This document shows, piece after piece, positions 17,362-26,631 of a DNA stretch of 64,000 bases. Below the pieces are notes generated by a model, which made no database searches, had not been told where the DNA came from, and saw nothing but the letters and a program-made list of their open reading frames with translations. Position numbers and translations under genes: made by a program. The stretch's first letter is position 1, and the number at the start of each line of letters is the position of its first letter. The DNA comes from Microbacterium maritypicum (GTDB lineage Bacteria > Actinomycetota > Actinomycetes > Actinomycetales > Microbacteriaceae), in assembly GCF_008868125.1 (NCBI RefSeq), contig NZ_WAAQ01000001.1, positions 62,001-126,000 of the forward strand. The letters run 5' to 3'.

Positions 17362-18711
17362 GTGTCTGAGAGACGAACACACGCGGTGCGAGCGGTGGCC
17401 GCGGCCCTGGGGGTCACCCTGGTCGGCACGGCGCTGGCAGGCTGTGCCGCCGGCACGGGAGCGGAGACCATCCGCTTCACGTTCAGCAAGCGCGAGGCGA
17501 TCGAGTTCATGACCGCCCTCGTCGCCGAGTACAACTCCTCGCAGAGCGATGTGAAGGTCGAGATCGACACCTCGGGCGTCGATGTCGTCTCGGCGAGCTT
17601 CGTGCGGGGCAATCCGCCCGACATCATGCTCGCCAACTACAACTACGAGATCGCCCGCTTCGTGCAGCGCTGCGCGCTCACCGACCTCTCCGAGACGGAC
17701 GCCGCCGCCGGCATCCGCGACGACCTGCAGCCGCTCATGGACCAGTACGGATCCTGCGAGGGCCGCACGAGCGCGCTGCCGTACTCGGTGATGGCCGCAT
17801 CCGTCATCTACAACAAGGAGATCTTCCAGGCGCAGGGCCTCGAGGTTCCGCAGACCTGGGACGAGCTGCTCGCCGTGTGCGACCAGCTGAAGGCCGCCGG
17901 CATCGATCCGTTCTACGGCACGTTCAAGGACGACTGGACCGTGGGGCAGGGGTGGTACGACTACTCCGCCGGCGGATCGGTCGACGTGGTCGACTTCTTC
18001 GACGCGCTCGCCGCCGAGGGAGCGGATGTGGGACCCGACTCCGACGTCTCGTTCTCGAAGGACTTCACCGAGCCGATGGACAGGATGCTGCAGCTCGCGA
18101 ACGACTACACGAACGCGGATGCCCCGAGTCGCGGCTACGGCGACGGCAACCTCGCCTTCGGCAAGGGCGAGGCGGCGATGTACCTGCAGGGCCCGTGGGC
18201 CTTCAGCGAGATCGCGAAGACCGCGCCCGACCTGCAGCTGGGCACCTTCCCGCTGCCGATGACGAACGACCCCGCCGACCTCGGCGTGCGCGTCAACATG
18301 GACCTCGCCGCGATGATCCCGGAGGGCTCGCACCACCAGGAGGCCGCCCGCGACTTCCTCGAGTTCCTCTACGAGCCGCAGAACATCGAGGAGTACAACG
18401 CCTCGCAGCTCGGCTTCACCCCGACGAAGGGCGCTTCCGCCCCCGATGACCCCCGGGTCGAGGGCATGGTCGAGTACTACGACAACGGGCAGATCTATCA
18501 GGGCCCGTCGGTGCTCGTCCCCAAGACGCTTCCGATGATGAATTACGCGCAGGCGATGGTGCTCGGCGCCTCTCCGAACTCCATCCTGCGCACGATGGAC
18601 GCGGACTGGGCCCGCATCGCCTTCCGCGCGCCGATCCCCTCGACGAAGGACACCGCGTCCGCGTCGGGCGACCCATCCGCTTCCGGCGAGACAGAGGAGT
18701 CCGCGCCATGA
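17362..18711 (+). CDS. Alpha-glucoside ABC importer, substrate-binding lipoprotein
   Basis: 449 residues, an extracellular solute-binding protein of family 1. The signal peptide ends in the lipobox LAGC, so the mature protein is anchored to the membrane by its N-terminal Cys. The body (TFKDDWTVGQGWYDY region and DLGVRVNMDLA) is typical of di/oligosaccharide binders. GTG at 17362 follows GGAAGGAC. The linked GH13 enzyme points to maltose, trehalose or a similar alpha-glucoside. The last 25 residues are Ser/Glu-rich. The gene overlaps the first permease by four bases. Confidence 0.87.
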   Translation: MSERRTHAVRAVAAALGVTLVGTALAGCAAGTGAETIRFTFSKREAIEFMTALVAEYNSSQSDVKVEIDTSGVDVVSASFVRGNPPDIMLANYNYEIARFVQRCALTDLSETDAAAGIRDDLQPLMDQYGSCEGRTSALPYSVMAASVIYNKEIFQAQGLEVPQTWDELLAVCDQLKAAGIDPFYGTFKDDWTVGQGWYDYSAGGSVDVVDFFDALAAEGADVGPDSDVSFSKDFTEPMDRMLQLANDYTNADAPSRGYGDGNLAFGKGEAAMYLQGPWAFSEIAKTAPDLQLGTFPLPMTNDPADLGVRVNMDLAAMIPEGSHHQEAARDFLEFLYEPQNIEEYNASQLGFTPTKGASAPDDPRVEGMVEYYDNGQIYQGPSVLVPKTLPMMNYAQAMVLGASPNSILRTMDADWARIAFRAPIPSTKDTASASGDPSASGETEESAP

Positions 18712-19646
18712 GCACCACCACCCCCACCGCACCCGCCGACAGCACGACCCTCATCGTCACCGGCGGCGACCGAAAGCTCCGCCGGCACACGCGTCGCGTC
18801 GAGCCGATCTACTACCTGTTCCTGCTGCCGACGCTCGCGCTCTTCACGCTCGCGATCACGGTGCCGGGTGTCATCGGCATCTTCTTCAGCTTCACCGACT
18901 CCATCGGCATCGGCGAGTGGAGCTTCAACGGGCTGACGAACTACATCGCGCTGTTCAGCGATCCGTCGATCCTGCAGAGCTACCTGTTCACCTTCGGTTT
19001 CTCCATCGCCACGGTCATCGTCGTGAACGTGGTCGCGTTCCTGCTGGCGGTCGGGCTCACCTCGCGCATCCGGTTCAAGACGGGCCTGCGCACGATCTTC
19101 GTCATCCCGATGGTGATCTCGGGCATCATCATCGCCTACGTTTTCAACTTCCTGTTCTCCAACTCGATCCCCGCGGCGGGTGCGGCAGCCGGCATCCCGT
19201 GGCTCGAGACGAGCCTGCTCGCCAACCCCGACCTCGCCTGGATCGCGATCGTCGTCGTCACCGCCTGGCAGGCCGTGCCCGGCACGCTGCTGATCTACAT
19301 CGCCGGCCTCCTGTCGGTACCCGGCGAGGTCTACGAGGCGGCCAGCATCGACGGTGCCAGCAAGACGCAGCAGCTCACCCGCATCACGCTTCCGCTGGTG
19401 GCGGGGTACGTGGTGATCAACGTGATCCTCGGATTCAAGGGCTTCCTGAACGCCTACGACATCATCGTCGGCCTCACGAACGGCGGCCCCGGCACCTCGA
19501 CCCGCAGCGTCGCCATGACGATCATTGCGGGCTTCAACGGCGGCGACTACGCCTACCAGATGGCCAACGCGACCATCTTCTTCATCGTCGCCGTGCTCAT
19601 CTCCCTCCTCCAGCTGTCGCTGACGCGCGGAAGGAACGCACTCTGA
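18708..19646 (+). CDS. ABC sugar permease (MalF/UgpA type)
   Basis: 312 residues with six membrane helices. The EAA loop that contacts the ATPase reads EVYEAASIDGASKTQQLTRI near residue 205. It pairs with the next permease to form the channel. The operon has no ATPase gene; actinobacterial sugar importers commonly share one MsiK-type ATPase encoded elsewhere. It starts inside the end of the binding-protein gene. Confidence 0.88.
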   Translation: MSTTTPTAPADSTTLIVTGGDRKLRRHTRRVEPIYYLFLLPTLALFTLAITVPGVIGIFFSFTDSIGIGEWSFNGLTNYIALFSDPSILQSYLFTFGFSIATVIVVNVVAFLLAVGLTSRIRFKTGLRTIFVIPMVISGIIIAYVFNFLFSNSIPAAGAAAGIPWLETSLLANPDLAWIAIVVVTAWQAVPGTLLIYIAGLLSVPGEVYEAASIDGASKTQQLTRITLPLVAGYVVINVILGFKGFLNAYDIIVGLTNGGPGTSTRSVAMTIIAGFNGGDYAYQMANATIFFIVAVLISLLQLSLTRGRNAL

Positions 19647-20524
19647 TGTCGACGCAGACACTCACCACCATCCCCACCTCGGGCAAGAAGCGCCGCGTGC
19701 GCATGGAGCGGGTGAACTGGTCGGGCACGATCATCCTGATCCTGTGCGCCGTCACCGTCCTCCTGCCGCTGTACGTGACCATCTCGATGGCCCTCAAGAC
19801 CACGGGCCAGGCGGTCGACGGCAACGCCTTCTCGCTCCCGGCTCCGTTCAGCTTCGACGGCTTCGTCGAGGCATGGACCCTGACGAAGTTCCCCGTCGGC
19901 GCTGGTATCTCGCTGCTGGTCACCGCCGGCACCGTGATCGCGACGATCGTGCTGGCGGCCTTCGCCTCGTACGCGATCGTGCGCAACTGGGACCGCCGGC
20001 TGTTCCGCTACTCGTTCTTCTACCTGCTCGCGGCGATGTTCATCCCGTTCCCCGTCGTGGCGCTGCCGCAGATCCAGCTCACCGGACGCGTCGGGCTCGA
20101 CAACCCGTTCGGGGTGATCATCCTCGCGACCATGTTCCAGCTGAGCTTCAGCGTGCTGCTGTTCACCGCGTTCCTGCGGTCGATCCCGATCGAGCTGGAG
20201 GAGAGCGCCCGTATCGACGGCGCGACGACGTGGCAGACCTTCTGGAAGCTGATCTTCCCCCTGCTCGCCCCCATGAGCGCCACCGTCGGCATCTTCGCGT
20301 TCCTGTACGCCTGGAACGACTTCATGATGCCGTCGCTCATCATCGCCGACCCGGCGCTGCAGACGCTGCCCGTGCGGCAGAACCTGTTCCAGAACCAGTT
20401 CAGCAACAACTACAACGTCGCGTTCGCCTCGTACCTGATGGCGATGGCGCCCGCGATCGTGGCCTACCTGTTCACCCAGAGATGGGTCATGGAAGGCGTC
20501 ACGCAGGGCGCCGTCAAGGGCTGA
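19646..20524 (+). CDS. ABC sugar permease (MalG/UgpE type)
   Basis: 292 residues, six membrane helices after a basic N-terminus (KKRRVRMERV). EAA loop: ELEESARIDGATTWQTFWKL near residue 190. The ATG overlaps the previous stop (TGATG). It forms a heterodimer with the MalF-like subunit. Confidence 0.88.
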   Translation: MSTQTLTTIPTSGKKRRVRMERVNWSGTIILILCAVTVLLPLYVTISMALKTTGQAVDGNAFSLPAPFSFDGFVEAWTLTKFPVGAGISLLVTAGTVIATIVLAAFASYAIVRNWDRRLFRYSFFYLLAAMFIPFPVVALPQIQLTGRVGLDNPFGVIILATMFQLSFSVLLFTAFLRSIPIELEESARIDGATTWQTFWKLIFPLLAPMSATVGIFAFLYAWNDFMMPSLIIADPALQTLPVRQNLFQNQFSNNYNVAFASYLMAMAPAIVAYLFTQRWVMEGVTQGAVKG

Positions 20525-20574
20525 CGCTCACCGAAGCCCCCGACCCCCGGAAAGAAAGAAGGAGTTCCCCCCTC

Positions 20575-22263
20575 ATGACCGACGCGCTTCTCGTCGAGAC
20601 CCGCACCGCCCCAGACGCCGCCTGGTGGCGTCAGGCGGCCGTCTACCAGATCTACCCGCGCAGCTTCGCCGACGCGAACGGCGATGGGATCGGCGACATC
20701 CCGGGCATCGTCTCGCGGGCCGATTACCTCCGCGACCTCGGCATCGATGCGGTCTGGCTGAGCCCGTTCTATCCGTCTGCGCTCGCCGACGGCGGATACG
20801 ACGTCGCCGATTACCGCGACGTCGACCCGCGGTTGGGCACCCTCGCCGACTTCGACGACATGGTCGAGGCGCTGCACTCCCGCGGCATCCGGGTGATCGT
20901 CGACATCGTCCCGAACCACTCCTCCGACCAGCACGAATGGTTCCAGGAGGCGCTCGCCGCCGGTCGCGGCTCGGCCGCGCGCGATCGCTACATCTTCCGT
21001 GAGGGCACCGGCCCCGACGGCTCCGAGCCGCCGACCGACTGGGACTCGGTGTTCGGCGGCAGCGCGTGGGAGCGGGTCGAAGACGGGCAGTGGTACCTGC
21101 ACAACTTCGCCGTGGAGCAGCCCGACCTCAACTGGGATCACCCCGAGGTGCGCGCCGACTTCCTGAAGACGCTGCGCTTCTGGTCGGACCGGGGGGTGGA
21201 CGGATTCCGCATCGACGTCGCTCACATGCTCACGAAGGACCTCAGCGAGCCGCTGCCCTCGCGCGCTGAGCTCGACGCGATGGACCGCACCTCGGGCACG
21301 CATCCGATGATCGACCGCGACGACGTGCACGAGATCTACGCCGAGTGGCGTGCGGTGTTCGACGAGTACGACCCTCCGCGCACGGCCGTCGCCGAGGCCT
21401 GGGTGGAGACACCGGAGCGCCGCGCGAAGTACGCCTCGGCGGAGGGTCTCGGACAGGCGTTCAACTTCGACCTGCTGGTGGCCGACTACGACGCGGCGCA
21501 GTTCCGGAGCATCATCGCCGACAACCTGCAGCAGGCGGAGGCGACCGGATCGTCGACGACCTGGGTGCTGTCGAACCACGACGTCACCCGGCACGCCACC
21601 CGCTACGGACTCCCGGCGCTGAACGGCCGCCCGGTCAAGCAGGGCACCGAGTGGGTCAAGGCCGGGGGCCCGGCAGAGGGCCTCGATCGTGACGGCGGGC
21701 TCCGCAGGGCGCACGCAGCTACCCTGCTGCTGCTCGGTCTTCCCGGCAGCACCTACCTCTACCAGGGGGAGGAGCTCGGGCTGCACGAGGTGGCGCAGAT
21801 CACCCCGGAGCAGCGTCAGGACCCCGGTTTCTTCCGCGGTGCCGAGTTCGACGGTCTGGGCCGCGACGGATGCCGCGTGCCGCTGCCGTGGACCGCGGAG
21901 GGCTCGTCCCTGGGCTTCGGCGCGGGGGGTGCGCACCTCCCGCAGCCGGCATGGTTCGCGCAGTACGCGGTCGACGTCGAGGCGGCCGACCCGTCGTCGA
22001 CGCTGTCGCTGTACCGGGAGGCTCTGCGCCTGCGGCACCTGCTGCAGACCGACGAGACGCTGGAGTGGATCGACACCGGACGCGCCGACGTGCTGCGCTT
22101 CGCCCGCCCGAACGGGTGGCAGGTGGTGTCGAACTTCGGTGCCGAGCCATTCGACCTGGGTGCGGACGCCGCCGACGCGGTGCTCGTGAGCCTTCCGCTC
22201 GAGGGTTCCGCGCTTCCCGGCGAGACCACGGTCTGGATCGCGCCAGCCGCCCTGCGCGCCTGA
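20575..22263 (+). CDS. GH13 alpha-glucosidase
   Basis: 562 residues, cytoplasmic (no signal peptide). Catalytic triad of the (beta/alpha)8 barrel is visible: nucleophile Asp 214 in FRIDVAHM, acid/base Glu 274 in AVAEAW, and Asp 336 in LSNHDVTRH. YQIYPRSFADANGDGIGD at 24-41 is the standard start of the exo-acting alpha-glucosidase group. It would release glucose from imported maltose-like sugars. GAAGGAG lies upstream of ATG 20575. Last gene of the ROK-controlled operon, followed by strong palindromes. Confidence 0.9.
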   Translation: MTDALLVETRTAPDAAWWRQAAVYQIYPRSFADANGDGIGDIPGIVSRADYLRDLGIDAVWLSPFYPSALADGGYDVADYRDVDPRLGTLADFDDMVEALHSRGIRVIVDIVPNHSSDQHEWFQEALAAGRGSAARDRYIFREGTGPDGSEPPTDWDSVFGGSAWERVEDGQWYLHNFAVEQPDLNWDHPEVRADFLKTLRFWSDRGVDGFRIDVAHMLTKDLSEPLPSRAELDAMDRTSGTHPMIDRDDVHEIYAEWRAVFDEYDPPRTAVAEAWVETPERRAKYASAEGLGQAFNFDLLVADYDAAQFRSIIADNLQQAEATGSSTTWVLSNHDVTRHATRYGLPALNGRPVKQGTEWVKAGGPAEGLDRDGGLRRAHAATLLLLGLPGSTYLYQGEELGLHEVAQITPEQRQDPGFFRGAEFDGLGRDGCRVPLPWTAEGSSLGFGAGGAHLPQPAWFAQYAVDVEAADPSSTLSLYREALRLRHLLQTDETLEWIDTGRADVLRFARPNGWQVVSNFGAEPFDLGADAADAVLVSLPLEGSALPGETTVWIAPAALRA

Positions 22264-22280
22264 GTTCCGCCCACATCTGC

Positions 22281-22362
22281 GCCGAGACCCATCGCGCTCG
22301 CCGAGACCCATCGCCCCGGTCGTCTGCGGCGATGGGTCTCGGCGCGTGGAGTGGGTCTCGGT
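22281..22362. repeat. Nested palindromic repeats of GCCGAGACCCATCGC
   Basis: Two direct copies of the 15-mer GCCGAGACCCATCGC (22281-22295, 22300-22314) are followed by an exact inverted copy (22329-22343) and a shorter imperfect inverted one (about 22350-22362). The inner pair forms a 15-bp stem with a 14-base loop. No T-tract follows. It can act as a transcription end for the GH13 operon, but the double copy looks like a REP-type intergenic repeat. Confidence 0.7.
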
Positions 22363-22392
22363 GAGATGGGCGAGAGAGAAACGGCGGGGATT

Positions 22393-22421
22393 TGATAATG
22401 GTTCTCATTAGCGTTTAGAGT
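22393..22421 (+). promoter_or_regulatory. Zur-like box and leaderless promoter of the zinc operon
   Basis: TGATAATGGTTCTCATTA (22393-22410) is an AT-rich imperfect palindrome of the Zur/Fur kind and covers the -35 position. TAGAGT (22416-22421) is the -10, followed by six bases and ATG 22428. Zinc-bound Zur sitting here would block polymerase. Confidence 0.7.
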
Positions 22422-22427
22422 GAGGGT

Positions 22428-23426
22428 ATGAAGAAGCCCGTCGTCGCCCTCGCCCTCGCATCCGTCGCCGCTCTCACGCTGGCCGGATGCTCCACCCCGG
22501 CTACGGGCGAGGGCGACGACGGCACCATCACGGTGGTCGCGAGCACCAACGTCTACGGCGACATCGCCGCGACGATCGGCGGCGACCGCGTCGACGTGCA
22601 GTCGATCATCACGTCCGCCTCGCAGGATCCGCACTCCTACGAGGCGAGCGCCCGCGACCGGCTGACCGTGCAGAAGGCCGACCTTGTGATCGAGAACGGC
22701 GGCGGCTACGACGCCTTCATCGACACGCTGCTGCAGGATGCGAAGGACCCGCACGTCGTCACGGCCGTCGAGTACTCGCACGACTTCCCCGGCAACGAGG
22801 GCCACAGCGACGAAGCGCACAGCGACGAAGCGCACGCCGACGAGGCCGAGCACGACCACGCCGAAGACGAGGCGGGGCACGAGGGCCACGACCACATCGA
22901 GGGCTTCAACGAGCACGTCTGGTTCGATCCGCACACCATGATCCACGTCGTCGAGGCCATCGCCGACGAGCTGACCGCGCTCGACCCCGACGGCGCGAAG
23001 GAGTTCGCCGCCAACGCGGCCGACCTCACCGCCGACCTCGAGGGCTTCGAGACGGAGCTTGCGACCCTCAAGACGGATGCGCCGGACGTCAACGTCTTCA
23101 TCACCGAGCCGCTGCCCGGTTACCTCGCCGCGGCCGCCGGATTCACCGACGTCACCCCCGAAGGATTCGCAGAGTCGGTCGAGGAGGGCACCGACGTCGC
23201 ACCCGCCGTACTGCTCCAGGCGCTCGACGTGATCGGCAGCGGTCAGGTCACCGCGCTGCTGACCAACGCCCAGACCGGCGGGGCCGAGACCCAGCGCGTC
23301 GAGACCGCGGCGAAGGACGCCGGTATCCCCGTCGTCGCCTTCACGGAGCTGCTCGAGGACGGATCGTCGTACTCTGAGTGGATGAGTGACGCGATCCAGA
23401 GCCTCGCCGCCGCCGTCACCTCGTGA
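22428..23426 (+). CDS. znuA: Zinc ABC importer, substrate-binding lipoprotein
   Basis: 332 residues; lipobox LAGC near residue 20. Cluster A-1 metal binder with metal-ligand His residues in DPHSYE near 66 and NEHVWFDPHT near 164. Between them lies a long His/Asp/Glu-rich loop (about 122-160; GHSDEAHSDEAHADEAEHD) typical of zinc rather than manganese binders. Two exact 15-base repeats (22803-22832) encode part of the loop. First gene of a Zur-box operon. GTG of the ATPase gene overlaps its stop. Confidence 0.92.
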   Translation: MKKPVVALALASVAALTLAGCSTPATGEGDDGTITVVASTNVYGDIAATIGGDRVDVQSIITSASQDPHSYEASARDRLTVQKADLVIENGGGYDAFIDTLLQDAKDPHVVTAVEYSHDFPGNEGHSDEAHSDEAHADEAEHDHAEDEAGHEGHDHIEGFNEHVWFDPHTMIHVVEAIADELTALDPDGAKEFAANAADLTADLEGFETELATLKTDAPDVNVFITEPLPGYLAAAAGFTDVTPEGFAESVEEGTDVAPAVLLQALDVIGSGQVTALLTNAQTGGAETQRVETAAKDAGIPVVAFTELLEDGSSYSEWMSDAIQSLAAAVTS

Positions 23427-24256
23427 GCGGCGCCGCACAGCGCGAGAAACCGGTCCTCGCGATCTCCGACGCGTCCCTGCACCGCGGAGATCGCGAACTC
23501 TGGTCGGGCCTGGACCTCACGGTCGAGCCGGGCGAGTTCATCGCGGTGCTCGGCCCGTCGGGGTCGGGCAAGACCACGCTGCTTCGCAGCATCCTCGGGT
23601 TGCAGCCGCTGTCGTCGGGGACGATCCGCGTCGCGGGGGAACCCGTGCACCGCGGAAACTCCCGCATCGGGTACATCCCGCAGCAGCGCTCGCTCGCTCC
23701 CGACACCAGCATGCGCGCGCGCGACCTGGTCGCCCTCGGCGTGCAGGGCAGCCGCTTCGGCCTCCCGATCCCGCACCGCGGCGACCGGGCCAAGGTGGAC
23801 CGTCTGCTCGAAGCGGTCGGAGCCTCGCACTTCGCCGACCGCAGGGTGGGACTCCTCTCGGGAGGAGAGCAGCAGCGCCTCCGGGTCGGACAGGCCCTCG
23901 CCGACGAACCCGCCCTGCTGCTGTGCGACGAGCCGCTGTCGAACCTCGACCTCGCGAACCAGGTCGCCGTGACCGACATCATCGACCGCCAGCGCCGCGA
24001 GCGCGAGGCGGCGGTGCTGTTCGTCACCCACGACATCAATCCGATCCTCGGGCGGGTCGACCGCATCCTGTACATCGCCGGGGGGCGGTTCCTGCTCGGA
24101 ACCCCCGACGAGGTGCTGCAGACCCGCGTGCTCACCGACCTCTACGGCACCCCGGTGTTCGTGCTGCGCGCGGGGGACCGGCTGGTCGTCGTCGGGGTTC
24201 CCGACGCCGAGCCCCACCACGACCACGGCGACCACGAGCACGGAGGAGCGGCATGA
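23423..24256 (+). CDS. znuC: Zinc ABC importer, ATP-binding protein
   Basis: 277 residues. Walker A GPSGSGKTT (near 46-54), signature LSGGEQQRLR near 154, Walker B LLLCDEPLSNLD near 175. The C-terminus is His-rich (PHHDHGDHEHGG), as in many zinc-system ATPases. GTG start overlapping the znuA stop, and a four-base overlap with the permease gene. Confidence 0.92.
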   Translation: MSGAAQREKPVLAISDASLHRGDRELWSGLDLTVEPGEFIAVLGPSGSGKTTLLRSILGLQPLSSGTIRVAGEPVHRGNSRIGYIPQQRSLAPDTSMRARDLVALGVQGSRFGLPIPHRGDRAKVDRLLEAVGASHFADRRVGLLSGGEQQRLRVGQALADEPALLLCDEPLSNLDLANQVAVTDIIDRQRREREAAVLFVTHDINPILGRVDRILYIAGGRFLLGTPDEVLQTRVLTDLYGTPVFVLRAGDRLVVVGVPDAEPHHDHGDHEHGGAA

Positions 24257-25131
24257 GCGTCGCACTGGGCATGGTGCCTCTGGTGGACTGGAGCGACGTC
24301 TTCTCCTTCCAGGACTACGGCGAGCTCGTCGCCCTGCTCGCGAACTCGATCATCGCGGGCGCGGTGCTCGGCATCGTCGGCGGACTCATCGGCGTCTTCG
24401 TGATGCAGCGCGACCTCGCGTTCGCGGTGCACGGAGTGAGCGAGCTGTCCTTCGCCGGAGCCGCGGCAGCCCTCCTCTTCGGCGGCAGCGTCGTTGCCGG
24501 ATCCCTCGGCGGAGCCCTCGTCGCCGCCATCCTGATCGGCGTCCTCGGAGCCAAGGCCAGGGATCGCAACTCGATCGTCGGCGTGCTCATGCCGTTCGGC
24601 CTCGGCCTCGGCATCCTTTTCCTCTCGCTCTACGACGGCCGCAGCGCCAACCGCTTCAGCCTGCTCACCGGCCAGATCGTCTCGGTCTCCAGCCCCGACC
24701 TGGGCTGGCTGATCGGCATCAGCATGGTCGTGCTGATCGGGCTGCTGGTGATGTGGAACCCGCTGCGATTCGATTCGCTCGACCCGGAATCGGCCGCCGC
24801 CCGCGGGGTGCCGACCCGTGCCGTCAGCCTGCTGTTCATGGTGCTGCTCGGCCTGATCGTCGCCGTCAGCGTGCACATCATCGGGGCGCTCCTGGTGATG
24901 GCGCTGCTGGTCACACCCGCGGCCGCCGCGATGCGCGTCACCGCCGGTCCCATCGCCGTGCCGCTGCTGGCCGCGCTGTTCGGGTTCGTCTCGGCGGTCG
25001 GCGGGATCCTGCTCGCCCTCGCCGGAACACTGCCGGTGAGCCCCTACATCACCACGCTGTCGTTCACGATCTACGTCGTCTGCTGGATCGTGCAGCGCTC
25101 GCGTGCCCGAGTTCGCCGTGTGCGGGTCTGA
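24253..25131 (+). CDS. znuB: Zinc ABC importer, permease
   Basis: 292 residues with eight or nine hydrophobic segments, ABC-3 family. The loop SLDPESAAARGVPTR near 178 fits the ATPase-contact region of this family. It forms the membrane channel for zinc as a homodimer. The ATG overlaps the znuC stop. The basic end RSRARVRRVRV lies in the cytoplasm. Confidence 0.92.
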   Translation: MSVALGMVPLVDWSDVFSFQDYGELVALLANSIIAGAVLGIVGGLIGVFVMQRDLAFAVHGVSELSFAGAAAALLFGGSVVAGSLGGALVAAILIGVLGAKARDRNSIVGVLMPFGLGLGILFLSLYDGRSANRFSLLTGQIVSVSSPDLGWLIGISMVVLIGLLVMWNPLRFDSLDPESAAARGVPTRAVSLLFMVLLGLIVAVSVHIIGALLVMALLVTPAAAAMRVTAGPIAVPLLAALFGFVSAVGGILLALAGTLPVSPYITTLSFTIYVVCWIVQRSRARVRRVRV

Positions 25132-25165
25132 GATCCGCTCCCAGCCCTCCCCAACCCCCGCGGCC

Positions 25166-25171
25166 TAGACT
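25166..25171 (+). promoter_or_regulatory. -10 hexamer TAGACT, leaderless zur start
   Basis: TAGACT, CTTCCT, then ATG 25178. The regulator thus has its own promoter besides any read-through from znuB. No Zur-like box is visible next to it. Confidence 0.55.
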
Positions 25172-25177
25172 CTTCCT

Positions 25178-25594
25178 ATGGCTCAGCGGAACACCTGGCA
25201 GCGCGAACGCGTGCGCGAAGCACTCGCCGACGCCCGCGGATTCGTGAGCGCGCAGGGCCTGCACGCCTCGCTGCGCGAAGACAACACCGGCATCGGTCTG
25301 GCCACCGTGTACCGTGCGCTGGCGGGGCTCGCCGCCTCGGGCGACGCCGACTCGCTGCAGAGCCCGGAGGGTGAGGCGCTGTACCGCGCCTGCACCACGC
25401 AGGGCCACCACCACCACCTCATCTGCCGATCCTGCGGTCTGACCGTCGAGATCGAGGCGAAGGATGTCGAGCAGTGGGCGCACCGTACGGCGGCGCTGCA
25501 CGGCTTCACCGAGGCCGCCCACGTGGTCGACATCTTCGGTCTGTGCACTCCCTGCGCGAACAAGCGCGACGCCGAGAGGGCCGCGTCCGCGTGA
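25178..25594 (+). CDS. zur: Fur-family zinc uptake regulator
   Basis: 138 residues: winged helix (1-80, TVYRALAGLAASG recognition region near 44-56) and a metal-binding dimer domain. The HHHH run and CRSCG (near 76-89) plus CTPC near 123 give the structural zinc Cys4 site and regulatory His ligands. Context (znuACB upstream, two zinc-linked membrane proteins downstream) marks it as Zur rather than Fur or PerR. Confidence 0.9.
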   Translation: MAQRNTWQRERVREALADARGFVSAQGLHASLREDNTGIGLATVYRALAGLAASGDADSLQSPEGEALYRACTTQGHHHHLICRSCGLTVEIEAKDVEQWAHRTAALHGFTEAAHVVDIFGLCTPCANKRDAERAASA

Positions 25595-26631
25595 GCTTCT
25601 CGGCAGCAACGGCGACCCGTCACGGCCACTCCCATCGCCCGGCACCCTCGCCGCGATCGGCCTGGATCGGCGTCGGCCTCGGCGCCGCGATCATCGCTGC
25701 CCTGTTCCTGATCGATGCCTTCCTGCCGACGCTGTTCCCCGCCTCGCTGCCCACCAGGGCGCAGGACGGGCTCACCCTCGCGCTGAGCGTGCTCATCGAG
25801 GCCCTGCCGTTCGTGGTCCTCGGCGTGCTGCTGTCGATCGTGGTGCAGGTGTGGCTTCCGGCCGATGTGATCCACCGGTGGCTCCCGAAGCGCGCCTGGG
25901 CCCGTCGCGCCGTGCTGTCGCTGCTGGGCATGCTGATCCCGGTGTGCGAGTGCGGTAACGTGCCCTTCGCCCGCGGGCTCATGATGCGAGGGCTCGCCCC
26001 GGCCGAAGCGATGACGTTCCTCATCGCGGCGCCGATCGTGAACCCGATCGTGATCCTCACCACGCACGCGGCCTTCGGCTGGGACGGCGGCATCCTCGTC
26101 GCCCGCCTCGTCGGCGGCTACCTCATCGCCAACCTGATCGGGTGGATCTACAGCCGGCACCCCGATCCCGACGGCATGCTCACGCAGCGCTTCGTCGACA
26201 CCTGTGATCGCGTCACCCACGAACCGGGAACGCCCGTTCGCCGCAGCCTCACGCAGTTCCTCGTCGAGCTGCGTGCCGTGATGCCCGCCCTCGTGATCGG
26301 CTCCGCGCTCGCCGGAGCCGTGCAGGTGCTGATCCCGCGGGAGTGGCTGCTCGCGATCGGATCGAACCCGGTGCTGTCGATCGTCGCGATGATGGCACTC
26401 GCGATGACCGTGGCCATCTGCTCGAACGTCGATGCGTTCTTCGCGCTGTCGTTCGCCTCCACGTTCTCCTCCGGCGCCATCGTCGCCTTCCTGCTGGTCG
26501 GTCCGCTCGTCGACATCAAGATGCTCGCGCTCATGCGCACGACGTTCACCGCTCGCACGCTGGTCGGCATCGTCGGTATCGTCCTGGCTGCGGCCTTCGC
26601 GATCGGGATCGGGGTGAACGTCCTTGTCTGA
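25591..26631 (+). CDS. DUF318/UPF0718 permease, zinc-operon member
   Basis: 346 residues, about eight membrane helices and a conserved PVCECG motif near residue 113, whose Cys pair is the mark of the UPF0718 family. Its partner gene follows with overlap. This pair often sits beside Zur regulators, and a role in metal handling is inferred from that; the transported species is not known. The GTG at 25591 overlaps the zur stop and is the only start that fits the coupling. Confidence 0.75.
   Translation: MSFSAATATRHGHSHRPAPSPRSAWIGVGLGAAIIAALFLIDAFLPTLFPASLPTRAQDGLTLALSVLIEALPFVVLGVLLSIVVQVWLPADVIHRWLPKRAWARRAVLSLLGMLIPVCECGNVPFARGLMMRGLAPAEAMTFLIAAPIVNPIVILTTHAAFGWDGGILVARLVGGYLIANLIGWIYSRHPDPDGMLTQRFVDTCDRVTHEPGTPVRRSLTQFLVELRAVMPALVIGSALAGAVQVLIPREWLLAIGSNPVLSIVAMMALAMTVAICSNVDAFFALSFASTFSSGAIVAFLLVGPLVDIKMLALMRTTFTARTLVGIVGIVLAAAFAIGIGVNVLV

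Noticed and set aside
22803-22832. CRISPR-like or regulatory direct repeat
   Set aside because: Two adjacent 15-mers simply encode the His/Asp loop of the zinc-binding protein.
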